A stretch of 42,090 nucleotides of DNA from positions 1 through 42,090 of the forward strand of contig CAVIIX010000014.1 in NCBI GenBank assembly GCA_963643225.1, written 5' to 3'. Positions within the stretch are counted from its first letter, which is position 1; every line of letters starts with the position of its first letter. This document shows, piece by piece, positions 7,616 through 15,377 of the stretch. Origin of the DNA: UBA1258 sp963643225. GTDB taxonomy: Bacteria; Bacillota; Clostridia; Lachnospirales; Lachnospiraceae. The position numbers were made by a program, and so were the translations under genes. The notes under the pieces were generated by a model. That model searched no databases and had not been told where the DNA came from. It saw only the letters and a program-made list of their open reading frames with translations.

Positions 7616-10510
7616 ATGAAGAAAGACATTAGAACAAGCAAACAGATTATTAAAGCTTTATCAATCGGATTAAGCGCAGGCATGATGTTGCAGCCTATTT
7701 CGGCTAATGCAAATGAAATCGGAATGGCAATCAATCCTACAGAAGGCTTTGATCCAGACAATGTGGCAGAAGCTGAACCGGTTGAAGAAACCTACATTGC
7801 AGATGAAGAGCTTGAGGCAGCAGGTGATGCATGTGCTACTGCTTCAAAGGAAACTGCAGATGTTTTAAAGGTTGCAGCTGATATGAACAAAGCAGGTGAC
7901 ATCAGTGAGAACCTTTTTGATACAATAAGTGCTAATGAGGCAGAGGCTTATAAAAATTGTGAAGCTGCAGTGAGCGACGTTAAAGAAGCTACGGACTGGG
8001 CAGTTTCAGCTAACGACGCTTTGGAAGAAGAAAAGAAAGAAGCAGAAACCGTTTCAGAGAAGGTAGAAGAGGCTATTGAAACAGTTTCAGGCGCTGATGC
8101 AATTGTTGAAGGAACAGGAGCTATAATTGATGAAGATACAAAAGCAATCGCGAATGCAACCACAATTTCAGACGCACAGTCTGCATATACAGAAATTACA
8201 GAAGTTTATAATGAAGCAGCTGAGGCTTTAGATGAAAAGGCTTCCAAGCTTAGTGAAATAGAAGCTGAATATGATGCAGCATTAAAGGCTTATGAAACAG
8301 CGAGAAATACGTTTACAGCAGCTGTTAAGAGTGCTGACGATAATCTTGATGAAGCTAAGGAAAAATTAGATAAGGCTTCTCATGATTTAACTACCATCAA
8401 GGCTGAAGTTGAAGAAGCCAAGAAGGAAGTTGATGAAGCTACAGCAGGTGCTTTGGATATACTTGCCAAGCAGGAGCTCTGTGAAGAAGATACAGGTTTA
8501 GTATGGACCAATGAAGATAAATTAATGATCTCCATCCTTGAAAACTATATTGCAACTGACTCAACAGCCGAGAAAGTAAAGGGCGTAGGCAACAATGATT
8601 ACAATTACTTCAAGGTTACTGATAAAGAAGGTAATGTTTCCTACTACGACTTCAAGATGGATGGCGCTTCCAAGGATGAAATCGTTATCTACACTGTATC
8701 AGAGGATGAAGTTGAAGCTGACAAATATCTTAAGGAAAACGGCTTAGATGCTGAAAAGGTTTATACATACTTTATTGGTGAAGAAAAGCACTATGTAGCA
8801 GCTTCTGAAATTGAAAAGGGTAATACTGGTGCTCTTGAAATTGCTACAGTCGATGGTAAGAACTATGTTATTAACGGTGAAACCGGTGAAGCATATGAAG
8901 TTTACAATTTCGATACAACTGATAGCACATTAGATTCCGATAACATTCATGAGGATATTAAGTCAGAAGAAGCTGATGCTTATCATTATGAACTTGATTC
9001 AACCGGCAATGTAATTAAGGTATTCACAAACAACGTTGAAACAATTACTTACAAAAAGACAGCTTCAGAATCAGAATATAACTTCCTTAGTGAAAGAGAA
9101 GCCAACGAGGCAATGAAGCGTGCCGAAACTAATGAAGGCGTAGATAAGGTTGTTAGTGAAGCTACTGAGTCAGAGACTTTCTATACTGCTGATGGTACTT
9201 ATACAGAATCCTTCAGTAAAGCATTTGATGCTGAGATTAAGAGATTTTCACTTGTAGAATTTATTGATACACACGGAACTTGGAAAGTTTGGAAATGGAC
9301 CTTTAATGAGGAAAACTGCAAAAACAAGAACTATAAGGAATATCAGAACAAAAATGATGATGCAATATTAGATGCAGGCTATACCATTGACGGCTGGTCT
9401 ATGGAAAATGAAAATGCCCTTTATGGAGCTCTTACAGATGTCTATGGTCATCAGAAGGTTTGGGGAACAGCTGATTATCATGCGGCAGCCCAGGCTGTTT
9501 CTGGTGTTGAGAAGGAAAGCTATGAGGAAGCAGTTGAAGCCTGGAATGAGTTAGTGGCTAAGGCATCCAAGAACGATGGCATAAGCGGTATATCCGGTTC
9601 TACAAGCAATGGTTATACCACAAGCTTTGAGGTTTCAAAAGAAACAAGATTTAAATTTATCTTAGCATATCTTACAAAGGCTTCTGATGAAACTGCAGAG
9701 CAGGTAATGTCAAAGATTGACGTTGAAGAATGTGCAATTTCAGAAAACGCAGTTGAAATTGATGCAAACTACAATGCCGGCAATATCTTACTTGATGAAA
9801 ATGATGACGAAGATTTTGCAGCATTCCTTGAAGAAAAGCAGAAGTTATACAATGATTATGTTGCTCTTCTTAACGAAACAGTATCAGCTAATGATGCTGT
9901 AACAGATGCTAAGGCAAAGGTTCTGGCTGCTGAAGGTGCTCTTGATGGTGTTGTTAGGGAAGAAGGAGAGAGCTTTGAAGATTTCCAGAAAAAAATCAGA
10001 GAATTACAGTTAAAGCTTGATAATGCCAGGACAGAACTTAAAGAAGCAGAAGAAAAGTTGGATAACTTAGGTGAAAAGGTTGAAGAAGCAGCATCTGAAC
10101 TTGCGGCTGCCATCGAAAGACTTACACCTGCACCTGCAGCTGAAGCTCCTGCAGCAGTAGTAGAAATTGAAGAAACAGTTACACCTTTAGCAATTTCTCC
10201 GGTAGCTGCAACAGTAGTTGCACCTGCACCCGTAGAAGTTGTTGAAGAAGAAATCGCTGAAGAAGCTTTAGAAGCTGAAACAGTTGAAATTATTGAAGAA
10301 GCTACTCCTGAAGCAGCTCCTGAAATAGAAACAGTTGCTATTGCTGAAGAGGATGTTCCGGAAGCAGACGTTATTGAAGACCAGGCTAAGATGAGCTGGT
10401 GGTGGTTGCTCATTGTATTAGTTCTTGGCACCACAGGCGCAGAACTTTACAGAAGACATCAGGTTAAGAAAAACGCAGCTAAGGTTGAGACCACTTCTGA
10501 AGACAATTAA
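7616..10510 (+). CDS. Large coiled-coil surface protein with C-terminal membrane anchor
   Basis: The 964-residue product has a signal peptide (basic start, hydrophobic core, cleavage near ANANE at about residue 34), a long Ala/Glu/Lys-rich coiled-coil region (about residues 50-290), a central non-coiled part (about 290-740), a second coiled coil (about 750-850), and a Pro/Ala/Val/Glu-rich stalk. It ends with a transmembrane helix (SWWWLLIVLVLGTTGAELY) and a short basic tail. There is no LPxTG motif, so it is held by a membrane anchor rather than by sortase. No catalytic domain is recognised. The upstream ECF-type promoter links it to the sigma factor at 1847. It may be a stalk, adhesin or tether spanning the cell wall; that is inference. 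Confidence 0.85.
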   Translation: MKKDIRTSKQIIKALSIGLSAGMMLQPISANANEIGMAINPTEGFDPDNVAEAEPVEETYIADEELEAAGDACATASKETADVLKVAADMNKAGDISENLFDTISANEAEAYKNCEAAVSDVKEATDWAVSANDALEEEKKEAETVSEKVEEAIETVSGADAIVEGTGAIIDEDTKAIANATTISDAQSAYTEITEVYNEAAEALDEKASKLSEIEAEYDAALKAYETARNTFTAAVKSADDNLDEAKEKLDKASHDLTTIKAEVEEAKKEVDEATAGALDILAKQELCEEDTGLVWTNEDKLMISILENYIATDSTAEKVKGVGNNDYNYFKVTDKEGNVSYYDFKMDGASKDEIVIYTVSEDEVEADKYLKENGLDAEKVYTYFIGEEKHYVAASEIEKGNTGALEIATVDGKNYVINGETGEAYEVYNFDTTDSTLDSDNIHEDIKSEEADAYHYELDSTGNVIKVFTNNVETITYKKTASESEYNFLSEREANEAMKRAETNEGVDKVVSEATESETFYTADGTYTESFSKAFDAEIKRFSLVEFIDTHGTWKVWKWTFNEENCKNKNYKEYQNKNDDAILDAGYTIDGWSMENENALYGALTDVYGHQKVWGTADYHAAAQAVSGVEKESYEEAVEAWNELVAKASKNDGISGISGSTSNGYTTSFEVSKETRFKFILAYLTKASDETAEQVMSKIDVEECAISENAVEIDANYNAGNILLDENDDEDFAAFLEEKQKLYNDYVALLNETVSANDAVTDAKAKVLAAEGALDGVVREEGESFEDFQKKIRELQLKLDNARTELKEAEEKLDNLGEKVEEAASELAAAIERLTPAPAAEAPAAVVEIEETVTPLAISPVAATVVAPAPVEVVEEEIAEEALEAETVEIIEEATPEAAPEIETVAIAEEDVPEADVIEDQAKMSWWWLLIVLVLGTTGAELYRRHQVKKNAAKVETTSEDN

Positions 10511-10542
10511 TTAAAACAGCAAATTAAGATATAAACCCTTTC

Positions 10543-10577
10543 AAAAAGCCCCAGGGACTCTGTCCCAGGGGCTTTTA
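10543..10577 (+). terminator. Intrinsic terminator after the coiled-coil surface protein gene
   Basis: A long G+C-rich stem (AAAAGCCCCAGGGA paired with TCCCAGGGGCTTTT) around a short loop ends in T-rich sequence. The flanking A- and T-runs could let it work in both directions. Confidence 0.9.
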
Positions 10578-10585
10578 TCTTGCGC

Positions 10586-10614
10586 TTGAAATATGTACGT
10601 ATTTGCGTTATAAT
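10586..10614 (+). promoter_or_regulatory. Sigma-A promoter of the glycerol operon
   Basis: TTGAAA at 10586-10591, a 17-base spacer and a perfect TATAAT at 10609-10614. Transcription should start near 10621, about 40 bases before the ATG at 10660. Confidence 0.85.
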
Positions 10615-10624
10615 GGAAACGGAA

Positions 10625-10645
10625 TTTGGAAATTGAGTTTCCAAA
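10625..10645. promoter_or_regulatory. Operator-like inverted repeat in the glycerol operon leader
   Basis: A perfect 8-bp inverted repeat, TTTGGAAA and TTTCCAAA with a 5-base centre, lies just downstream of the expected transcription start. Its position suits a repressor site or a small RNA hairpin; the regulator is unknown. Confidence 0.5.
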
Positions 10646-10659
10646 ACGGAGGGTTACAA

Positions 10660-12090
10660 ATGAAGTATGATTGCATAATTATCGGGGCCGGGGTAACGGG
10701 CTCCTCTATTGCAAGGGAAATTTCAAGGTATGATGTAAAGGCACTTGTTATCGAGAAAGCAAGCGATGTGTGTGAAGGCACCTCTAAGGCTAACAGCGGT
10801 ATTGTGCATGCAGGCTTTGATGCAGTTCCCGGCACCAAGAAAGCGTTCTTTAACGTAAAGGGCAGTAAGAAAATGGAAAGCTTATCAAGAGAGCTTGACT
10901 TTGCTTACAAGAGAAACGGCTCTATTGTCCTTTGCTTTTCAAAAGATGATATTCCAAAATTAGAAGAACTAAAAAGGCGCGGCGATAAAAACGGAGTGGA
11001 TGGCCTTAAAATTTTGACAGGTGATGAAATCAGAAAAACAGAGCCTGCAATTTCCGATGAAGCAGTGGCTGCTCTTTTTGCACCCACCGGTGGAATTGTA
11101 TGTCCCTTTAATTTGACTATAGCAATGGCAGAAAATGCCTGTGTTAATGGTGTTGAATTTAAATTAAATACAGAGGTTAGAGATATTAAAAAGCAGGCTG
11201 AAGGCTTCCTGATTCAGACAAACAACGGCACCCTTGAAGCAAAGACAATTGTAAACGCAGCAGGAGTTTATGCAGATAAGCTTCATAACATGGTTTGTGA
11301 GGATAAGCTTCATATTACTGCAAGAAAGGGTGAATACTGTCTGTACGATAAAAAGGTAGGCGGCATGGTGAAATCCACAATTTTTCAGGTGCCGGGTCCA
11401 TATGGTAAGGGCGTTTTGGTATCCCCTACTGTGCATGGAAACCTTCTTTTAGGCCCTACCGCTACGGATACTGAGGATAAGGAAGAAGTTAATACCACAA
11501 AGGCAGGCCTTGATTTTCTTCAGGCAACAGCCGCAAAGAGTGTAAAAGCAATCCCTTATAAATCTGTTATTACTTCCTTTGCAGGTCTTCGTGCCCATGC
11601 AGATACGGAAGATTTCATAATCGGTGAGTCGTCCGTTAAGGGCTTTTACGATGTGGCGGGCATTGAATCGCCAGGGCTTTCGGCGGCACCGGCAATCGGT
11701 GAGTGGATGGCTGAAAGGATAGCTTTGGATCTTTCTTTAGCTAAAAAAGAAAACTTTGCTTATGCAAGAAAAGGCATTCCCAGCATGGCACTTGCAAGCA
11801 GCGAAGAAAAGGCTGAATTAATCAAAAAAAATCCACTGTATGCAAATGTTGTGTGCAGGTGTGAGCTTGTGACGGAGGGTGAAATCGTGGATGCAATAAA
11901 CCGTCCACTTGGCGCCACCACACTTGACGGCGTGAAGAGACGTACCCGTGCAGGAATGGGAAGATGTCAGGCAGGCTTCTGTTCTCCCAAAACTGTTGAA
12001 ATTATCGCAAGAGAATTAAATAAAAAGATGACAGACATTACAAAACACGGCGAAGGCTCTGAACTTTTGACAGAGCATAAGAGCAGGTAG
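10660..12090 (+). CDS. FAD-dependent glycerol-3-phosphate dehydrogenase-like protein with [2Fe-2S] BFD-like tail
   Basis: The 476-residue product starts at the ATG at 10660 (GGAGGG 7 bases upstream; an upstream in-frame ATG at 10603 overlaps the -10 box). An N-terminal FAD-binding GxGxxG (G9-A-G-V-T-G14) and the DAO-type fold cover about residues 1-370. The C-terminal domain has the Cys pattern CxC (399, 401) and CxxxxC (436, 441) typical of bacterioferredoxin-like [2Fe-2S] domains. This architecture matches the anaerobic GlpA-type enzymes of Clostridia that oxidise glycerol-3-phosphate to dihydroxyacetone phosphate. The downstream FAD/NAD oxidoreductase, DUF1667 protein and GlpK support this; a related 2-hydroxyacid dehydrogenase activity cannot be excluded from sequence alone. 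Confidence 0.88.
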   Translation: MKYDCIIIGAGVTGSSIAREISRYDVKALVIEKASDVCEGTSKANSGIVHAGFDAVPGTKKAFFNVKGSKKMESLSRELDFAYKRNGSIVLCFSKDDIPKLEELKRRGDKNGVDGLKILTGDEIRKTEPAISDEAVAALFAPTGGIVCPFNLTIAMAENACVNGVEFKLNTEVRDIKKQAEGFLIQTNNGTLEAKTIVNAAGVYADKLHNMVCEDKLHITARKGEYCLYDKKVGGMVKSTIFQVPGPYGKGVLVSPTVHGNLLLGPTATDTEDKEEVNTTKAGLDFLQATAAKSVKAIPYKSVITSFAGLRAHADTEDFIIGESSVKGFYDVAGIESPGLSAAPAIGEWMAERIALDLSLAKKENFAYARKGIPSMALASSEEKAELIKKNPLYANVVCRCELVTEGEIVDAINRPLGATTLDGVKRRTRAGMGRCQAGFCSPKTVEIIARELNKKMTDITKHGEGSELLTEHKSR

Positions 12091-12098
12091 GAGGGGCC

Positions 12099-13361
12099 AT
12101 GAAAAAGAAAATTGCAATTATCGGCGGCGGTCCCGCAGGACTTGCAGCTGCAGTGGCAGCCTTTGATGCCGGTGAAAGAGATATAATCATAATAGAAAGA
12201 GACGGATGCCTCGGTGGTATTTTAAACCAGTGTATCCACAACGGTTTCGGCCTTCATACGTTTAAGGAGGAACTGACGGGGCCGGAATACGCTCAGAGAT
12301 TTATCGATCAGGTTAAGGAACGTAATATTGAATATTTATTAAATACAATCGTAATTGACATCGATGCTGCAAAGACCGTGACGTGCATGTCAAAAGAAAA
12401 AGGTATCTTTACTATAAAGGCGGATGCGGTAGTGCTGGCTATGGGCTGCAGAGAGCGTCCGAGAGGTGCACTGAATACGCCAGGCTACAGACCAGCAGGC
12501 ATTTATTCGGCAGGTACTGCTCAGAGATACGTTAACATCGAAGGCAAGATGCCGGGTAAAGATGTTGTGATTTTGGGTTCCGGTGACATAGGCCTTATTA
12601 TGGCACGCCGTATGACGCTTGAGGGCGCTAAGGTTCATGCAGTTGCAGAGCTTATGCCGTATTCAGGAGGCTTAAAAAGAAATATTGTGCAATGCCTTGA
12701 TGATTTTGGGATTCCTCTTAAACTTTCCACGACTGTTGTGGATATTAAGGGTAAAGACAGAGTTGAAGCAATCGTGCTTGCAAAAGTTGATGGTAAAAAT
12801 CAACCCATTAAAGGCACTGAAGAGGAGATTAAGTGCGATACACTTTTATTATCCTGCGGTCTTTTGCCGGAAAACGAATTGTCGAGTCAGATGGGGGTCG
12901 ATTTAAGCCCTGTTACAGGTGGCGCCAGGGTTGATGAAAGCCTTGAAACCTCCCTTGAAGGAGTTTTTGCCTGCGGTAACGTGCTTCATGTCCACGACCT
13001 TGTGGATTATGTGTCAAAAGAAGCTTCGGAGGCAGGCCGTCACGCGGCAGAATATGTAACGGGTAAGCAGGCTTTAAAAGCAAGTGAAGCCATTTCAATC
13101 GAAACAGGCAACGGCGTACGCTATACAGTGCCTGTGGCCGTGAGAAAGGAAAGACTTGAAGACCTGCTCACCATAAGATTCAGAGTTGGTAACGTATACA
13201 AAAATCCAAATATCTGCGTTTATTTAGGCAAAAACTGCATCCTGCGGCGTAAGAAACAAATCTGTACTCCTGGAGAAATGGAACAGGTGATACTTAAAAA
13301 ATCAGATATTGAAGCAATGAAGGATGGCGAAAAAATAAAGATTGCCATAGAGACAGAATAG
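12099..13361 (+). CDS. NAD(P)/FAD-dependent oxidoreductase of the glycerol operon
   Basis: The 420-residue product has an N-terminal FAD site (GGGPAGLAAA, about residues 8-17), a second dinucleotide site for NAD(P)H (GSGDIGLIMA, about residue 153) and a late FAD-contact segment (GVFACGNVLHV). This is the pyridine nucleotide-disulfide oxidoreductase fold without an obvious redox-active CxxxxC. It starts 8 bases after the dehydrogenase gene, with AGGAGG before the ATG. In clostridial glycerol operons this subunit is thought to pass electrons between the FAD dehydrogenase and a nicotinamide or iron-sulfur partner (family context). It is probably part of a complex with the genes on either side. 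Confidence 0.88.
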   Translation: MKKKIAIIGGGPAGLAAAVAAFDAGERDIIIIERDGCLGGILNQCIHNGFGLHTFKEELTGPEYAQRFIDQVKERNIEYLLNTIVIDIDAAKTVTCMSKEKGIFTIKADAVVLAMGCRERPRGALNTPGYRPAGIYSAGTAQRYVNIEGKMPGKDVVILGSGDIGLIMARRMTLEGAKVHAVAELMPYSGGLKRNIVQCLDDFGIPLKLSTTVVDIKGKDRVEAIVLAKVDGKNQPIKGTEEEIKCDTLLLSCGLLPENELSSQMGVDLSPVTGGARVDESLETSLEGVFACGNVLHVHDLVDYVSKEASEAGRHAAEYVTGKQALKASEAISIETGNGVRYTVPVAVRKERLEDLLTIRFRVGNVYKNPNICVYLGKNCILRRKKQICTPGEMEQVILKKSDIEAMKDGEKIKIAIETE

Positions 13362-13371
13362 GAGGCAGAGG

Positions 13372-13731
13372 ATGGAAAAAAGAAATTTAACCTGTATCGG
13401 CTGCCCCATGGGCTGTCAGCTGATAGTAGAATTTGAAAAAGGCATAAAGGAATCTGTAAGGGTAACGGGCAACACCTGTAAAAAGGGCGAGCTTTACGCA
13501 ATTGATGAAGTAACAAATCCTACAAGAATAGTGACGGGTACAATTTGCGTATCAAACAGAAAAAACCTTGTGGTGCCGGTTAAGACAAAGACTGTTATTC
13601 CAAAGACAAAAATCTTTGAGGTGGCAAACATACTTAAAAGGATTTCTGCAGAGGCTCCCTTGAAAATAGGGGACGTAGTATATAAGGATGCTGCCGGAAG
13701 CGAAATCGTGGTTACAAAAAATATAGACTAG
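13372..13731 (+). CDS. DUF1667 protein, probable iron-sulfur subunit of the glycerol-3-phosphate oxidase module
   Basis: The 119-residue product carries four Cys in the pattern C8-x2-C11-x3-C15-x20-C36, like the [4Fe-4S] site at the N-terminus of molybdopterin oxidoreductases. This is characteristic of DUF1667 proteins, which in Firmicutes almost always follow a FAD dehydrogenase and an NAD(P)/FAD oxidoreductase as here. It starts 10 bases after the preceding gene with GGAGG as its ribosome binding site. A role as an electron-transfer subunit is likely from context, but I know of no direct biochemical proof. Confidence 0.87.
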   Translation: MEKRNLTCIGCPMGCQLIVEFEKGIKESVRVTGNTCKKGELYAIDEVTNPTRIVTGTICVSNRKNLVVPVKTKTVIPKTKIFEVANILKRISAEAPLKIGDVVYKDAAGSEIVVTKNID

Positions 13732-13740
13732 GGGATAAAC

Positions 13741-13772
13741 GTCAACTACCCACCACCTAAAGGTAGTGGGAG
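13741..13772 (+). repeat. Hairpin resembling an IS200/IS605-type terminal palindrome
   Basis: TCAACTACCCACCACC continues into a mirrored AGGTAGTGGG, forming an imperfect hairpin (CCCAC/GTGGG and ACCT/AGGT with one mismatch). Similar sequences close many IS200/IS605 elements and their TnpB guide RNAs. It lies inside the glycerol operon between the DUF1667 gene and glpK with no transposase nearby. A related 21-bp copy is at 7489-7509. Confidence 0.45.
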
Positions 13773-13801
13773 GAGCCTATGACAAACGAAAGGATTTTTT
13801 T

Positions 13802-15319
13802 ATGAAAAAATATATAATGGCTCTTGATCAGGGTACCACAAGCTCACGCTGCATCCTGTTTGATGAAAAGGGCGCCATAGTGAATATGGCTCAGAGGGAA
13901 TTTACACAGATTTATCCGCATCCAGGCTGGGTGGAGCATAACGCAATGGAAATCTGGTCTTCGCAGCTTGCGGTTGCATTGGAAGCAATGGCACTTGTAA
14001 ATGCTAATTATAAACAGATCGTTTCGATTGGCATTACCAACCAGCGAGAAACCGCCATTGTGTGGGATAAAAACACAGGTGAACCTGTTTATAACGCAAT
14101 TGTATGGCAATGCAAAAGAACGGCCGATTACATCGAAGAAGTTAAGAAGGCGGGTATGACCGAAATTATCCGAAAAAAAACCGGTCTTATTCCTGATGCA
14201 TATTTCAGTGCCACTAAAATCAAATGGATTCTTGATAATGTAGAGGGTGCAAGAGAAAGAGCTAAAAAAGGCGACCTTTTATTTGGCACAGTTGATACCT
14301 GGCTTATATGGAATCTTACAAAGGGTAAGGTACATGCAACGGATTACACAAATGCTTCCCGTACAATGCTTTTTAACATTACGGATTTAACCTGGGACGA
14401 GGAATTATGCGATTATTTTGATATTCCCATGTGCATGCTTCCTAAGGTACAAAAATCAAGCGGTTTATTCGGAAACACAGACCCTTACGTTTTGGGCGGT
14501 GAAATTCCAATAGCAGGAGTTGCGGGCGATCAGCAGGCTGCACTTTTCGGACAGTGCTGTTTTGACCCGGGGGATGCCAAGAACACCTATGGTACAGGCT
14601 GTTTTCTTTTGATGAATACCGGTAAAAAGGCAATCTTTTCTGATAACGGCCTTGTTACAACAATTGCCGCAGGCCTTGGAGACAAGCCTGAATATGCTCT
14701 TGAAGGCTCAGTATTTGTGGCAGGAGCCTCTGTTCAGTGGCTTAGAGATGAAATGCGACTTGTGGAAACAGCACGTCAGACAGAAGAATTTGCAACTGTT
14801 GTGCCAGACACTACTGGAGTATATGTGGTGCCTGCATTTGTAGGTCTTGGAGCGCCATACTGGGATCAGTACGCAAGAGGCACGATTGTGGGTGTTACGC
14901 GTGGCTGCAAAAAGGAACACTTTATAAGAGCAACTCTTGAATCCATTGCCTACCAGACCTACGACGTGCTAAAGGTAATGGAAAAGGATTCAGGCATCAG
15001 GCTTACTTCTTTAAGAGTAGACGGCGGTGCCAGCGCAAATAACTTTTTAATGAAATTCCAATCAGACATTCTTGAATTAAATGTTAAGCGCCCTAAGTGC
15101 ATCGAGACTACGGCTTTAGGCGCCGCCTATCTTGCAGGTCTTGCAACGGGCTTTTGGAAATCAACAGATGAAATCCAAAAAAACTGGAAGCTTGGCAGGG
15201 AATTTGAACCAACAATGCCTGACAGAAGAAGAAAGGAACTCTTGAAGGGGTGGCACGTTGCGATAAAATGTGCTAGACTTTATGGAGAGGCGATGAACGA
15301 AGAGGAAGAGCCTGATTAA
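13802..15319 (+). CDS. glpK: Glycerol kinase
   Basis: The 505-residue product phosphorylates glycerol with ATP to give sn-glycerol-3-phosphate, the substrate of the dehydrogenase module upstream. It has the FGGY-kinase N-terminal phosphate loop (DQGTTSSRCILF), the substrate-site segments NQRETAIVW and WQCKRTADY, and the C-terminal ATP-site segment VDGGASANNFLMKFQSD. The length matches the family. The start at 13802 (MKKYIMALDQGT) is chosen because GAAAGGA lies about 8 bases upstream; an in-frame GTG at 13766 would start inside the inserted hairpin. Its stop codon sits in the loop of its own terminator. Confidence 0.97.
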   Translation: MKKYIMALDQGTTSSRCILFDEKGAIVNMAQREFTQIYPHPGWVEHNAMEIWSSQLAVALEAMALVNANYKQIVSIGITNQRETAIVWDKNTGEPVYNAIVWQCKRTADYIEEVKKAGMTEIIRKKTGLIPDAYFSATKIKWILDNVEGARERAKKGDLLFGTVDTWLIWNLTKGKVHATDYTNASRTMLFNITDLTWDEELCDYFDIPMCMLPKVQKSSGLFGNTDPYVLGGEIPIAGVAGDQQAALFGQCCFDPGDAKNTYGTGCFLLMNTGKKAIFSDNGLVTTIAAGLGDKPEYALEGSVFVAGASVQWLRDEMRLVETARQTEEFATVVPDTTGVYVVPAFVGLGAPYWDQYARGTIVGVTRGCKKEHFIRATLESIAYQTYDVLKVMEKDSGIRLTSLRVDGGASANNFLMKFQSDILELNVKRPKCIETTALGAAYLAGLATGFWKSTDEIQKNWKLGREFEPTMPDRRRKELLKGWHVAIKCARLYGEAMNEEEEPD

Positions 15320-15336
15320 GTCAGGCTCTTTTTTAA
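15304..15336 (+). terminator. Intrinsic terminator of the glycerol operon, overlapping the glpK stop codon
   Basis: AAGAGCCTGA pairs with TCAGGCTCTT; the glpK TAA stop (15317-15319) forms part of the TTAAG loop between them, and a T-run follows. Confidence 0.9.
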
Positions 15337-15377
15337 CCAGCCTGCGGGGATAGCTTCGAGGAAAGATCGGAGTTTTA

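Noticed and set aside
9856..10434. 192-codon minus-strand open frame under the coiled-coil surface protein gene
   Set aside because: It is rich in Ser and Ala and is the expected antisense shadow of an Ala/Glu-rich coding strand; no start signal or family is visible.
7616..10510. Sortase-anchored protein
   Set aside because: There is no LPxTG-like motif before the C-terminal helix, and the tail extends well beyond it.
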